NCBI GenBank assembly: GCA_043812755.1
Contig: JBDRLV010000059.1
Span: 1 to 10,996 of the forward strand
Direction of reading: 5' to 3'
DNA length: 10,996 nucleotides
Source of the DNA: JBDRLV01 sp043812755
Lineage (GTDB): Bacteria > Patescibacteriota > Patescibacteriia > UBA9934 > GWF2-40-263
Shown: piece by piece, positions 6,713 through 10,996 of the stretch
Layout: each line of letters opens with the position of its first letter
Numbering within the stretch: the stretch's first letter is position 1
Translations under genes and position numbers: made by a program
The notes under the pieces: generated by a model
What the model was told of the DNA's origin: nothing
Seen by the model: only the letters and a program-made list of their open reading frames with translations
Databases searched by the model: none

Positions 6713-7540
6713 TTACCAACGATAGCTATCGACGGCTTGCTTCCAATCTTTGGAACCATCCTCTCGCAAATGAGCGTGACGAATATCCAATCGCGTCTTG
6801 CTATTGTACTTACACCCGCCCACCCAATCAACCACTGCACTCATTGGGTGATTGTGGTGGTTAGTGTCAGTTAGCACAACAACATGTTGAACGTCGTGAC
6901 TGATTGCAAAAAGAGCAAGTGCAAATCCAATGGCTACTTCTTGGCCAATGAAATTCTGACCCTCGGGTCCGAGAGTCTGGCTTTCAGCAGGCATGAGCAG
7001 GTCACACAGAAAGAGAGAGATCTCACTGCTATGTTTTTCAATAACCTTGCGGACGTCATTGTAGCGATCCAGTGCCATCAGGTTGTGCGTGGCTTTGAAC
7101 TGCTCAGTGGCGCTACGCCTGTGAACAGGATTGTCATCCACGACCAGAAGCTTGGGCAAATCGCTATCCTCATCCCACTCGCGCTTGATCCAACCAGACT
7201 CGCTAGGCTCTGAGTCGCCAAGTCTTTGATTGAGATCTGACAAAATCCCAATGAGCTGAGGCATGCCATCAAGCAAATCCACACAATAGAATCTACCATC
7301 GCCTCTGTGTTCATCAAGAATCGGATGCGCGAACTCCTTTTGAGATGGGAGCTTATACTGAATGGCCACACGCTTTCCCTGAACTGCGCGAACAAGAGTT
7401 TCCAAGTCGTCAGAGATGACAACATGTGCCTGATCAGCTGAATCTGCACTTTCACATTCAACAAGTGCTTTCATCACTTGATGCAGGGCCATGGAAACTG
7501 GGCCATCACTTTTACCAGAAAAATATACAAAGAGCTTCAT
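6713..7540 (-). CDS. Receiver-domain protein with an unassigned N-terminal domain
   Basis: The protein has 275 residues. From about residue 129 it follows the response-regulator receiver plan: LPKLLVVDDNP with acidic pair D135-D136, phospho-acceptor D180 in LFLCDLLMP, T224 in VVVLTDTN, and K244 as the likely conserved lysine, though no proline follows it. Residues 1-105 form a separate alpha/beta-looking domain that I do not recognise (it starts MKLFVYFSGKSDGP). There is no DNA-binding or enzymatic output domain after the receiver, so signalling is probably by protein contact or through the N-terminal domain. No histidine kinase is in the window. AAGGAGA precedes the ATG by 7 bases, and a strong promoter lies upstream. 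Confidence 0.7.
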   Translation of the reverse strand: MKLFVYFSGKSDGPVSMALHQVMKALVECESADSADQAHVVISDDLETLVRAVQGKRVAIQYKLPSQKEFAHPILDEHRGDGRFYCVDLLDGMPQLIGILSDLNQRLGDSEPSESGWIKREWDEDSDLPKLLVVDDNPVHRRSATEQFKATHNLMALDRYNDVRKVIEKHSSEISLFLCDLLMPAESQTLGPEGQNFIGQEVAIGFALALFAISHDVQHVVVLTDTNHHNHPMSAVVDWVGGCKYNSKTRLDIRHAHLREDGSKDWKQAVDSYRW

Positions 7541-7582
7541 GTCTTTTCTCCTTCATGATGAGTTTGCGAACAAAGACTGGTT

Positions 7583-7611
7583 ACTATACGCCTTTTTCGA
7601 CTATTTGTCAA
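7583..7611 (-). promoter_or_regulatory. Near-consensus promoter of the receiver-domain gene
   Basis: On the minus strand TTGACA (7611-7606), a 17-base spacer and TATAGT (7588-7583) are present; the -35 is perfect and the -10 has five of six matches. The predicted start is near 7576, giving a leader of about 35 nt with AAGGAGA before the ATG at 7540. Confidence 0.85.
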
Positions 7612-7667
7612 GCAATTCCCCCTGTGCACTTTTTGTGTTACCATTAAATTAATTAACCACACATTAT

Positions 7668-8147
7668 ATGAATAAACTTATTATTTTTGTGGTAATTGTC
7701 GTAGTTTTGATCGCAGGCGCAATAATGTGGCCAAAAACATCAAACGAAAATGGCAATACAAATCCACAAGCAGACCAAGCTACTGTTCAAAATGAGGCGC
7801 AGAGCCCAGAGCAAGCAGATCAAACCCAGCCCGCAGAATCAATGGAAACAAGTGACACAGAAGAAATTATGACCTCAGTGGGCGATGAATTCACAGTTGT
7901 GCTTGCTTCAAATCCAACAACAGGATTTTCATGGAAGCCAGATTTTGAAGAAGGAATTTTTGAACTCATAAGCAAAGGGTATGGAGCTGAAGAAACTGAT
8001 CTTGTAGGTTCAGGTGGCTATGAAACATTTGTGTTTAAATCAAATGTCAAAGGATCACACGAACTTAAAATGATGTATATGAGGCCTTGGGAATCAAAGC
8101 AACCAACAACAATTAAGATTTTCAACGTGACAGTCGGCAAAAAATAA
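7668..8147 (+). CDS. Membrane-anchored chagasin-like (I42) cysteine-peptidase inhibitor
   Basis: The protein has 159 residues. Residues 3-20 are a hydrophobic signal or anchor, followed by a low-complexity Asn/Gln/Glu/Ser linker (about 23-66) that would hold the domain outside the membrane. The C-terminal domain has the three inhibitory loops of the chagasin family in order: NPTTGFSW (82-89), GSGGYETFVF (114-123) and RPWE (139-142). Chagasins block papain-type cysteine peptidases by inserting these loops into the active-site cleft. In bacteria the target may be an own or a foreign protease; no cysteine protease gene is nearby. No Shine-Dalgarno precedes the ATG and I see no convincing promoter, so the start rests on the signal-anchor position. 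A terminator follows at 8208. Confidence 0.85.
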   Translation: MNKLIIFVVIVVVLIAGAIMWPKTSNENGNTNPQADQATVQNEAQSPEQADQTQPAESMETSDTEEIMTSVGDEFTVVLASNPTTGFSWKPDFEEGIFELISKGYGAEETDLVGSGGYETFVFKSNVKGSHELKMMYMRPWESKQPTTIKIFNVTVGKK

Positions 8148-8148
8148 T

Positions 8149-8191
8149 TTTCCGGTACTTTCCGGTACCAGGAACCGGTTCCCGGTACCGG
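8149..8191. repeat. CCGGTACC palindrome, left copy
   Basis: A 10-bp unit TTTCCGGTAC is repeated in tandem (8149-8158, 8159-8168). Positions 8162-8191 form a 30-bp palindrome: left half CCGGTACCAGGAACC, right half GGTTCCCGGTACCGG, with one mismatched pair (8170 against 8183). It starts right after the chagasin-like stop codon and is non-coding. Confidence 0.85.
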
Positions 8192-8205
8192 AAAAAACAC
8201 ACAAC

Positions 8206-8240
8206 AAAAAAACCGCCTGAAATCAGGTGGTTTTAGTTTT
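8206..8240. terminator. Bidirectional intrinsic terminator
   Basis: Arms ACCGCCTG (8212-8219) and CAGGTGGT (8224-8231) have an AAAT loop. A-rich sequence stands on the left and T-rich on the right, so both strands end in a U tract. It would stop the chagasin-like transcript (plus) and the GNAT-like transcript (minus), which converge here. Confidence 0.88.
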
Positions 8241-8248
8241 TAAACGTT

Positions 8249-8278
8249 CCGGTTCCCGGTACCGGTACCGGGAACCGG
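8249..8278. repeat. Perfect 30-bp palindrome, right copy
   Basis: CCGGTTCCCGGTACC (8249-8263) is followed directly by its exact reverse complement (8264-8278), with no spacer. It is built from the same GGTACC and GGAACC words as the left copy (8162-8191), but with the order of the words in each arm swapped. Confidence 0.9.
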
Positions 8279-8300
8279 GTGAGAACGAGGGGAAAGAGCA

Positions 8301-8936
8301 TCACTTATCGCAACCACAGCCAGCAACATCCAAAAACCTGTGGTCTGGCATTGAGTAAAGCTTTGGCATAGGACGACCCATGCGAACCCAGGTGTGAGCA
8401 GACACTCGAACCCTGCACACTCCATCTTTGATCCAACAAAATGTCGGCGCCTTTGATAGAGTCTTTTCTGCTGGGCAGATGCAAGTTGCACAACGTACAT
8501 TATCAGGAAGTTGATCAAAGTTCAAAAGCACCATGCCATTACGCTCCCCTGTCTTAATGGCAGAAAGATTGGTGGTAGTCCCAAGGATATTTTTATCCTC
8601 ACTGTTTTTGAGAATGTACCCATAGAGAATGTCGCCAATACGTGGCTGATCTTCAGCTGAAAGATTGTGTCTGAACCTGTATTCTTCAACTACGTAAAAT
8701 GTGCCGAGCTCATACCAACCATTGAACAAATGCCAGCGAATAATGCAACCAACCACCTTATTGTCTGCGCTGTGATCAACAGCAATCACAACAAAGTGAT
8801 TTTGAGCTGCATCGAGTAACTGTGCTGGTGTTTTAAAAAGAAGATCTCGCTCAATCATGGTTTGAGCACTGACTTGTTGTTCCCAGCCCGGAACCGCACA
8901 CAGATCTGAACCACCAAGATATCTTATGTCTGTCAT
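8301..8936 (-). CDS. GNAT-like protein with C-terminal Cys cluster (copy 2)
   Basis: The protein has 211 residues. Residues 45-130 follow the GNAT acetyltransferase core: HFVVIAVDHSADNKVVGCII (47-66, central strands) and YELGTFYVVEEYR (75-87), the strand before the acetyl-CoA loop. The pyrophosphate-binding Q/RxxGxG/A loop is not evident, so activity is uncertain. The C-terminal part has C149, C152 and C154 (CxCPAEK) and C167-x6-C174, a possible zinc site. The adjacent gene at 9160-9807 is a clear paralogue (shared VSAQ/VSAM start region, KVVGC-I-WHL, CP-EK, C-x6-CR-x2-VS). The frame is open to 9023, but ATG 8936 has AGGAG 6 bases upstream and matches the paralogue's N-terminus. An intrinsic terminator lies 30 bases before this ATG. 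Confidence 0.6.
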   Translation of the reverse strand: MTDIRYLGGSDLCAVPGWEQQVSAQTMIERDLLFKTPAQLLDAAQNHFVVIAVDHSADNKVVGCIIRWHLFNGWYELGTFYVVEEYRFRHNLSAEDQPRIGDILYGYILKNSEDKNILGTTTNLSAIKTGERNGMVLLNFDQLPDNVRCATCICPAEKTLSKAPTFCWIKDGVCRVRVSAHTWVRMGRPMPKLYSMPDHRFLDVAGCGCDK

Positions 8937-8965
8937 GACTCTCTCCTGTCTTTTTTTAAGGAACG

Positions 8966-8990
8966 AAAAACACGCCCTGCAGGGCGTGTT
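8966..8990 (-). terminator. Intrinsic terminator/attenuator in the leader of GNAT copy 2
   Basis: A perfect 22-bp palindrome at 8969-8990 (AACACGCCCTG and its complement) is followed on the minus strand by five T (complement of 8966-8970). It stands between the 23-codon leader ORF and the GNAT start, only 30 bases from the ATG, so every transcript from further upstream must pass it to express copy 2. CCCTGCA in its 5' strand (8984-8978) can pair with TGCAGGG in the leader ORF (9035-9029). Confidence 0.75.
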
Positions 8991-9008
8991 TGTATTTGCG
9001 AAAACTTT

Positions 9009-9073
9009 TTTACGCAACCACAATTAGACCCTGCACAATTAGAATCTTCTTGCTTTTTTTATTGTTGCGTAAA
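9009..9073 (-). promoter_or_regulatory. Structured leader of GNAT copy 2
   Basis: Inverted arms TTTACGCAAC (9009-9018) and GTTGCGTAAA (9064-9073) would form a 10-bp stem linking the start of the leader ORF with its end. The loop holds a 10-base direct repeat CACAATTAGA at 9019-9028 and 9034-9043 (plus strand), and the CCCTGC block (minus GCAGGG) that can pair with the terminator downstream. Confidence 0.5.
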
Positions 9074-9081
9074 TAATTCAT
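9010..9081 (-). CDS. 23-codon leader ORF before GNAT copy 2
   Basis: ATG at 9081, TAA at 9012-9010. The peptide starts MN, has the Lys cluster KKSKK (8-12), Q17-G18 and ends in Ala. It matches the ORF at 9955-10026: same length, no gaps, seven identical residues (M1, N2, K9, K12, Q17, G18, A23) and a constant offset of 945. No good Shine-Dalgarno is visible. TATAAA (9104-9099) is a possible -10 without a clear -35; transcription may also continue from GNAT copy 1, since no terminator lies between. Role inferred: leader peptide for attenuation, or a very small protein. Confidence 0.4.
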   Translation of the reverse strand: MNYLRNNKKSKKILIVQGLIVVA

Positions 9082-9159
9082 ATTACTCTGCGAACCCCTT
9101 TATAAAGAGGTACACGGAATAATGCGCGACACAAAGTCACGCAATAGAAGAAAGAAGTG

Positions 9160-9807
9160 TCAACAGGGGTTGTGCCCGAGCTCATCAATGTCTGTAATTC
9201 TTGAACGATACGAAGCGCTCATTGTTTTCATTCTTACTAACTCAACATTCGCCAATGGACTGACACACAATCTGCATACAGAGCCACGCAACTGACAACT
9301 AGCGAAATGATCTGCCTGCATCTTTTCTGGTGGACATACTTCACAAGTTCGCATAAAGACATATGAAGCAAGCTGTTCAAAAGGAGCAACTACAAAGCCA
9401 CATGCTTGTGCGATATCTATCTCATGCTTTTCAACAGTAGTCGTAAGCAAAAAGAGCCTTGGCTCTCTAGTAACCATTTTTGAAAACAACTTTTCACGAA
9501 GCCCAACATCTCTCCGACTATCACCATCTTCGATTTGAAAACCCATGTTTTCATACTGCTCAGACACACAAAGTGTTCCGATTTCGTACCATTTCTCTGC
9601 CAAATGCCAAGCAATAAGGCACCCAACAACCTTATTGACCTGAACATCAACAGCAAGCATGATACGCGCATCTCGCACTGCTCTGCGCAGAACTTCAGGA
9701 GCACGCATCAGAGCTCCCTCTTGCTGGGCGCTCATTGCGCTCACCTGCTCTGCCCAATCTGGCAAATCTCTCAATTCACGGTTGTTCATAAATCTGATCA
9801 CTGCCAT
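9160..9807 (-). CDS. GNAT-like protein with C-terminal Cys cluster (copy 1)
   Basis: The protein has 215 residues and is paralogous to the gene at 8301-8936. The GNAT core is clearer here: ARIMLAVDVQVNKVVGCLIA (47-66), WYEIGTLCVSEQYENMG (73-89), then LREKLFSKMV and FLLTTTVEKHEIDIAQACGF (119-138), which reads like the last strands and helix of the fold. The acetyl-CoA loop appears interrupted by a charged insert (QIEDGDSRRD, 91-100). The Cys cluster is C155-x2-C158-PPEK, then C171-x6-C178-RLC, possibly zinc-binding. The acceptor substrate is unknown. AGAGG precedes the ATG by 6 bases. The promoter is probably the one at 10036-10064, leaving a 220-nt leader with an internal terminator. The gene diverges from the AstE/AspA-family gene. 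Confidence 0.65.
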   Translation of the reverse strand: MAVIRFMNNRELRDLPDWAEQVSAMSAQQEGALMRAPEVLRRAVRDARIMLAVDVQVNKVVGCLIAWHLAEKWYEIGTLCVSEQYENMGFQIEDGDSRRDVGLREKLFSKMVTREPRLFLLTTTVEKHEIDIAQACGFVVAPFEQLASYVFMRTCEVCPPEKMQADHFASCQLRGSVCRLCVSPLANVELVRMKTMSASYRSRITDIDELGHNPC

Positions 9808-9862
9808 CTTGCACCTCTTTCTGTTTTAGGAAAAGAACACGGACTACATTTCACCAACTCGT

Positions 9863-9897
9863 GAAACAGCTGAAATTGACGATCTTTCGGCTGTTTC
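9863..9897. other. Long hairpin between attenuator and GNAT copy 1
   Basis: Arms GAAACAGCTGAAA (9863-9875) and TTTCGGCTGTTTC (9885-9897) pair over 13 positions with one T-G mismatch, leaving a 9-base loop. No T run follows on either strand, so it is not a standard terminator. It lies in the GNAT copy 1 leader after the terminator and could affect RNA stability or ribosome access, or be a protein-binding inverted repeat. Confidence 0.6.
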
Positions 9898-9900
9898 AAC

Positions 9901-9922
9901 AAAAAAATCTCCCGCAAGGAGA
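9901..9922 (-). terminator. Intrinsic terminator/attenuator in the leader of GNAT copy 1
   Basis: On the minus strand TCTCC, a 5-base loop (TTGCG) and GGAGA (9922-9908) are followed by seven T (complement of 9901-9907). The only upstream promoter in view is at 10036-10064 and no conventional gene lies between, so the terminator serves either a roughly 130-nt RNA or attenuation of the GNAT gene 94 bases downstream. TCCTTGC (9920-9914) can pair with GCAGGGA in the leader ORF, with one G-U pair. Confidence 0.8.
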
Positions 9923-9935
9923 CCTTTACTTTTCT

Positions 9936-10031
9936 ACGTTAATTCATCAAATATTTACGCAAAACAAAGGCTTCCCTGCTCTAGGGTTTTCTTATCCTTC
10001 TTTGTTTGCTTGAATATTTGATTCATAACGT
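9936..10031 (-). promoter_or_regulatory. Structured leader RNA / nested inverted repeat of GNAT copy 1
   Basis: Nested complementary segments (plus coordinates) are ACGTTA/TAACGT (9936-9941, 10026-10031), ATCAAATATT/AATATTTGAT (9946-9955, 10013-10022), GCAAA/TTTGC (9959-9963, 10005-10009), CAAAG/CTTTG (9965-9969, 10000-10004) and CCCT/AGGG (9974-9977, 9983-9986). It is transcribed from the minus promoter at 10036-10064 and ends just before the terminator at 9922. The 23-codon ORF occupies most of it. Confidence 0.6.
9955..10026 (-). CDS. 23-codon leader ORF before GNAT copy 1
   Basis: ATG at 10026, TAA at 9957-9955. The peptide starts MNQIFKQ, contains KKDKK (9-13) and Q17-G18, and ends in Ala. 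It is the counterpart of the ORF at 9010-9081. No Shine-Dalgarno is present, but the predicted transcript start (about 10030) is only a few bases before the ATG, so initiation could be leaderless. The stop lies 32 bases before the terminator stem, the usual geometry of a leader-peptide attenuator. Alternatives are a tiny basic protein, or an ORF kept only by the RNA fold. Confidence 0.42.
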   Translation of the reverse strand: MNQIFKQTKKDKKTLEQGSLCFA

Positions 10032-10035
10032 TTTG

Positions 10036-10064
10036 ATAATATCACAACTCAAAAAACAATGCAA
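10036..10064 (-). promoter_or_regulatory. Extended -10 promoter for the GNAT copy 1 leader
   Basis: On the minus strand TTGCAT (10064-10059), a 17-base spacer ending in TGA, and TATTAT (10041-10036) are present. The TGN directly before a five-of-six -10 box is the extended -10 form, which compensates for the weak -35. It stands back to back with the plus promoter at 10070-10098. Confidence 0.6.
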
Positions 10065-10069
10065 GCCCA

Positions 10070-10098
10070 TTGCAAAAAAATATTCACAGGAGTAAAAT
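10070..10098 (+). promoter_or_regulatory. Promoter of the AstE/AspA-family gene; probably near-leaderless
   Basis: TTGCAA (10070-10075), a 17-base spacer and TAAAAT (10093-10098) are present. The predicted start is near 10105, 2-4 bases before the ATG at 10108. The AGGAG at 10088-10092 lies inside the promoter spacer and 15 bases from the ATG, so it is unlikely to act as a ribosome binding site. Confidence 0.6.
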
Positions 10099-10107
10099 AG
10101 CGCGCGT

Positions 10108-10992
10108 ATGATAAAAGAAATACATGACCAAATTTGGCAAATTGATTCAGGTGCGCCTGGCCCGACTGTATCAATTTCAGGAGGTGTACATGGAAATGAA
10201 CGCACTGGTATTGAGATTGTCCACAGGCTTGTATCACAAATTGAACAAGGATCACTCCAAATCTCAGCTGGAAAACTTTTCACTTATATTGGTAACCCAA
10301 AAGCAGTTGAAATGAACAAAAGAGGATCATCCCCACACGCAGATTTAAACAGGTGTTTTAATGATGAATTTCTTGCACAAGCTGATGACTCTTATGAAGT
10401 AAGCCGTGCAAAACTTATTACTCCGATTCTGCATGAAGTCAATGTTAGTCTAGATATTCACGCTACAAACAAACCATCAGAGCCAATGCTTTTTATCTCA
10501 AATCTTACTCAAGAACATAAACAGTATTATCAATGGCTTGATGCTGAGTATATTATTACAGATCCAGCTGGTGTATTTTCCAAAGTTCCTCTTGCAACAG
10601 ATGAATATGTTCACAGTTATGGCGGTATTGGGATTGGATTTGAAACAGGGCAAGCGCAAGATACAAGCAAAGTTGATTCTGTGTTTCAAAATGTGTTAAA
10701 TTTTCTGCGTTACCAAAACATGCTTGATGACAATACAATTACTGATAAACCAAATCCTGATAAAAAAATTATTGAGCTACAAGAAAAATTATTACTCACA
10801 GAAGATGGTTTTGAATGGGCAGATGGCATGGGCGAAAGATCATTCCAACAATATAAGCAAGGTGATATCCTGGGATTTGTAAAAGGTGAACCGATCATTG
10901 CAAAAGAAGATGGAATGTTTATTATGCCGAAAATTCCTGAACATTGGCAAGTTGGAAAAGAAGTTACGTATCTTGCAAAAAAGATCAATTAA
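10108..10992 (+). CDS. Succinylglutamate desuccinylase/aspartoacylase-family zinc hydrolase
   Basis: The protein has 294 residues, complete, in the usual range for AstE/AspA proteins (PF04952, carboxypeptidase-like M14 fold). Zinc ligands are H28 and E31 in GGVHGNERTG and H118 in SLDIHAT. D79-L80-N81-R82 is the substrate-binding DLNR motif, and E179 in GIGFETGQ is the likely catalytic glutamate. Residues 245-290 (QGDILGFVKGEPIIAKEDGM region) match the small C-terminal beta domain of the family. Such enzymes remove N-acyl groups from amino acids such as succinylglutamate or acetylaspartate. No arginine-succinyltransferase (ast) genes are nearby, so the acyl substrate is open and I give no gene name. 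It is transcribed away from the GNAT-like genes; a pairing of N-acyltransfer and deacylation is only a suggestion from position. Confidence 0.85.
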   Translation: MIKEIHDQIWQIDSGAPGPTVSISGGVHGNERTGIEIVHRLVSQIEQGSLQISAGKLFTYIGNPKAVEMNKRGSSPHADLNRCFNDEFLAQADDSYEVSRAKLITPILHEVNVSLDIHATNKPSEPMLFISNLTQEHKQYYQWLDAEYIITDPAGVFSKVPLATDEYVHSYGGIGIGFETGQAQDTSKVDSVFQNVLNFLRYQNMLDDNTITDKPNPDKKIIELQEKLLLTEDGFEWADGMGERSFQQYKQGDILGFVKGEPIIAKEDGMFIMPKIPEHWQVGKEVTYLAKKIN

Positions 10993-10996
10993 AAAA

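Noticed and set aside
6676..6840. Longer version of the small ORF starting at 6840
   Set aside because: It overlaps the end of the receiver gene and reads through its terminator hairpin; only the part from 6675 is free-standing.
8149..8278. CRISPR array
   Set aside because: There are only two palindromes, not direct repeats with unique spacers, and no cas genes.
8937..9023. 29-residue N-terminal extension of GNAT copy 2 to a start at 9023
   Set aside because: It would translate the terminator palindrome, lacks a ribosome binding site, and is absent from the paralogue, whose N-terminus aligns with ATG 8936.
9085..9159. Further gene or tRNA between GNAT copy 1 and the copy 2 leader
   Set aside because: There is no open frame of note and no cloverleaf; only short imperfect inverted repeats such as CCCCTTTATAAAGAGG are seen.

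Overview
The window is a bacterial chromosome segment. Its promoters have sigma70-type -35/-10 boxes and it has several U-tailed hairpin terminators. At least three genes (OPT2 and both GNAT-like genes) end in TGA, so TGA is an ordinary stop here. Gene density, small palindromic intergenic repeats, many weak or missing Shine-Dalgarno sites and the mix of families would fit a Candidate Phyla Radiation (Patescibacteria) genome. That placement is inference: no marker gene lies in the window.

Layout. (1) 1-4045, plus strand: a palindromic intergenic repeat, then two paralogous OPT-family membrane transporters. Each has its own terminator, and both are driven by a duplicated promoter/leader that includes a 48-nt perfect direct repeat. 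(2) 4046-4259: a second, different palindromic repeat and the terminator of the minus-strand genes. (3) 4260-7540, minus strand: a 727-residue radical-SAM protein resembling the archaeosine enzyme RaSEA with a long helical N-terminal extension, a small Lys-rich ORF one base upstream of it, and a receiver-domain protein with a near-consensus promoter. (4) 7668-8147, plus: a membrane-anchored chagasin-like (I42) cysteine-peptidase inhibitor. (5) 8148-8280: two about 30-bp GGTACC/GGAACC palindromes flanking a bidirectional terminator. (6) 8301-10031, minus: two tandem paralogous GNAT-like proteins with C-terminal Cys clusters. (7) 10108-10992, plus: an AstE/AspA-family zinc deacylase, probably on a nearly leaderless transcript.

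The most interesting part is region 6. Each GNAT-like gene is preceded by a related leader containing a 23-codon ORF, an inverted repeat spanning that ORF, and then an intrinsic terminator before the GNAT start codon. The two small ORFs have the same length, align without gaps at a constant 945-base offset and share seven residues. A conserved GCAGGG block inside each can pair with the 5' strand of the terminator next to it, although the two terminators differ in sequence. This looks like a duplicated leader-peptide/attenuator plus gene unit. Its signal and function are unknown.

The genes do not form one obvious pathway. The OPT pair is presumably a co-regulated uptake system. The other transcription units are short and independent.
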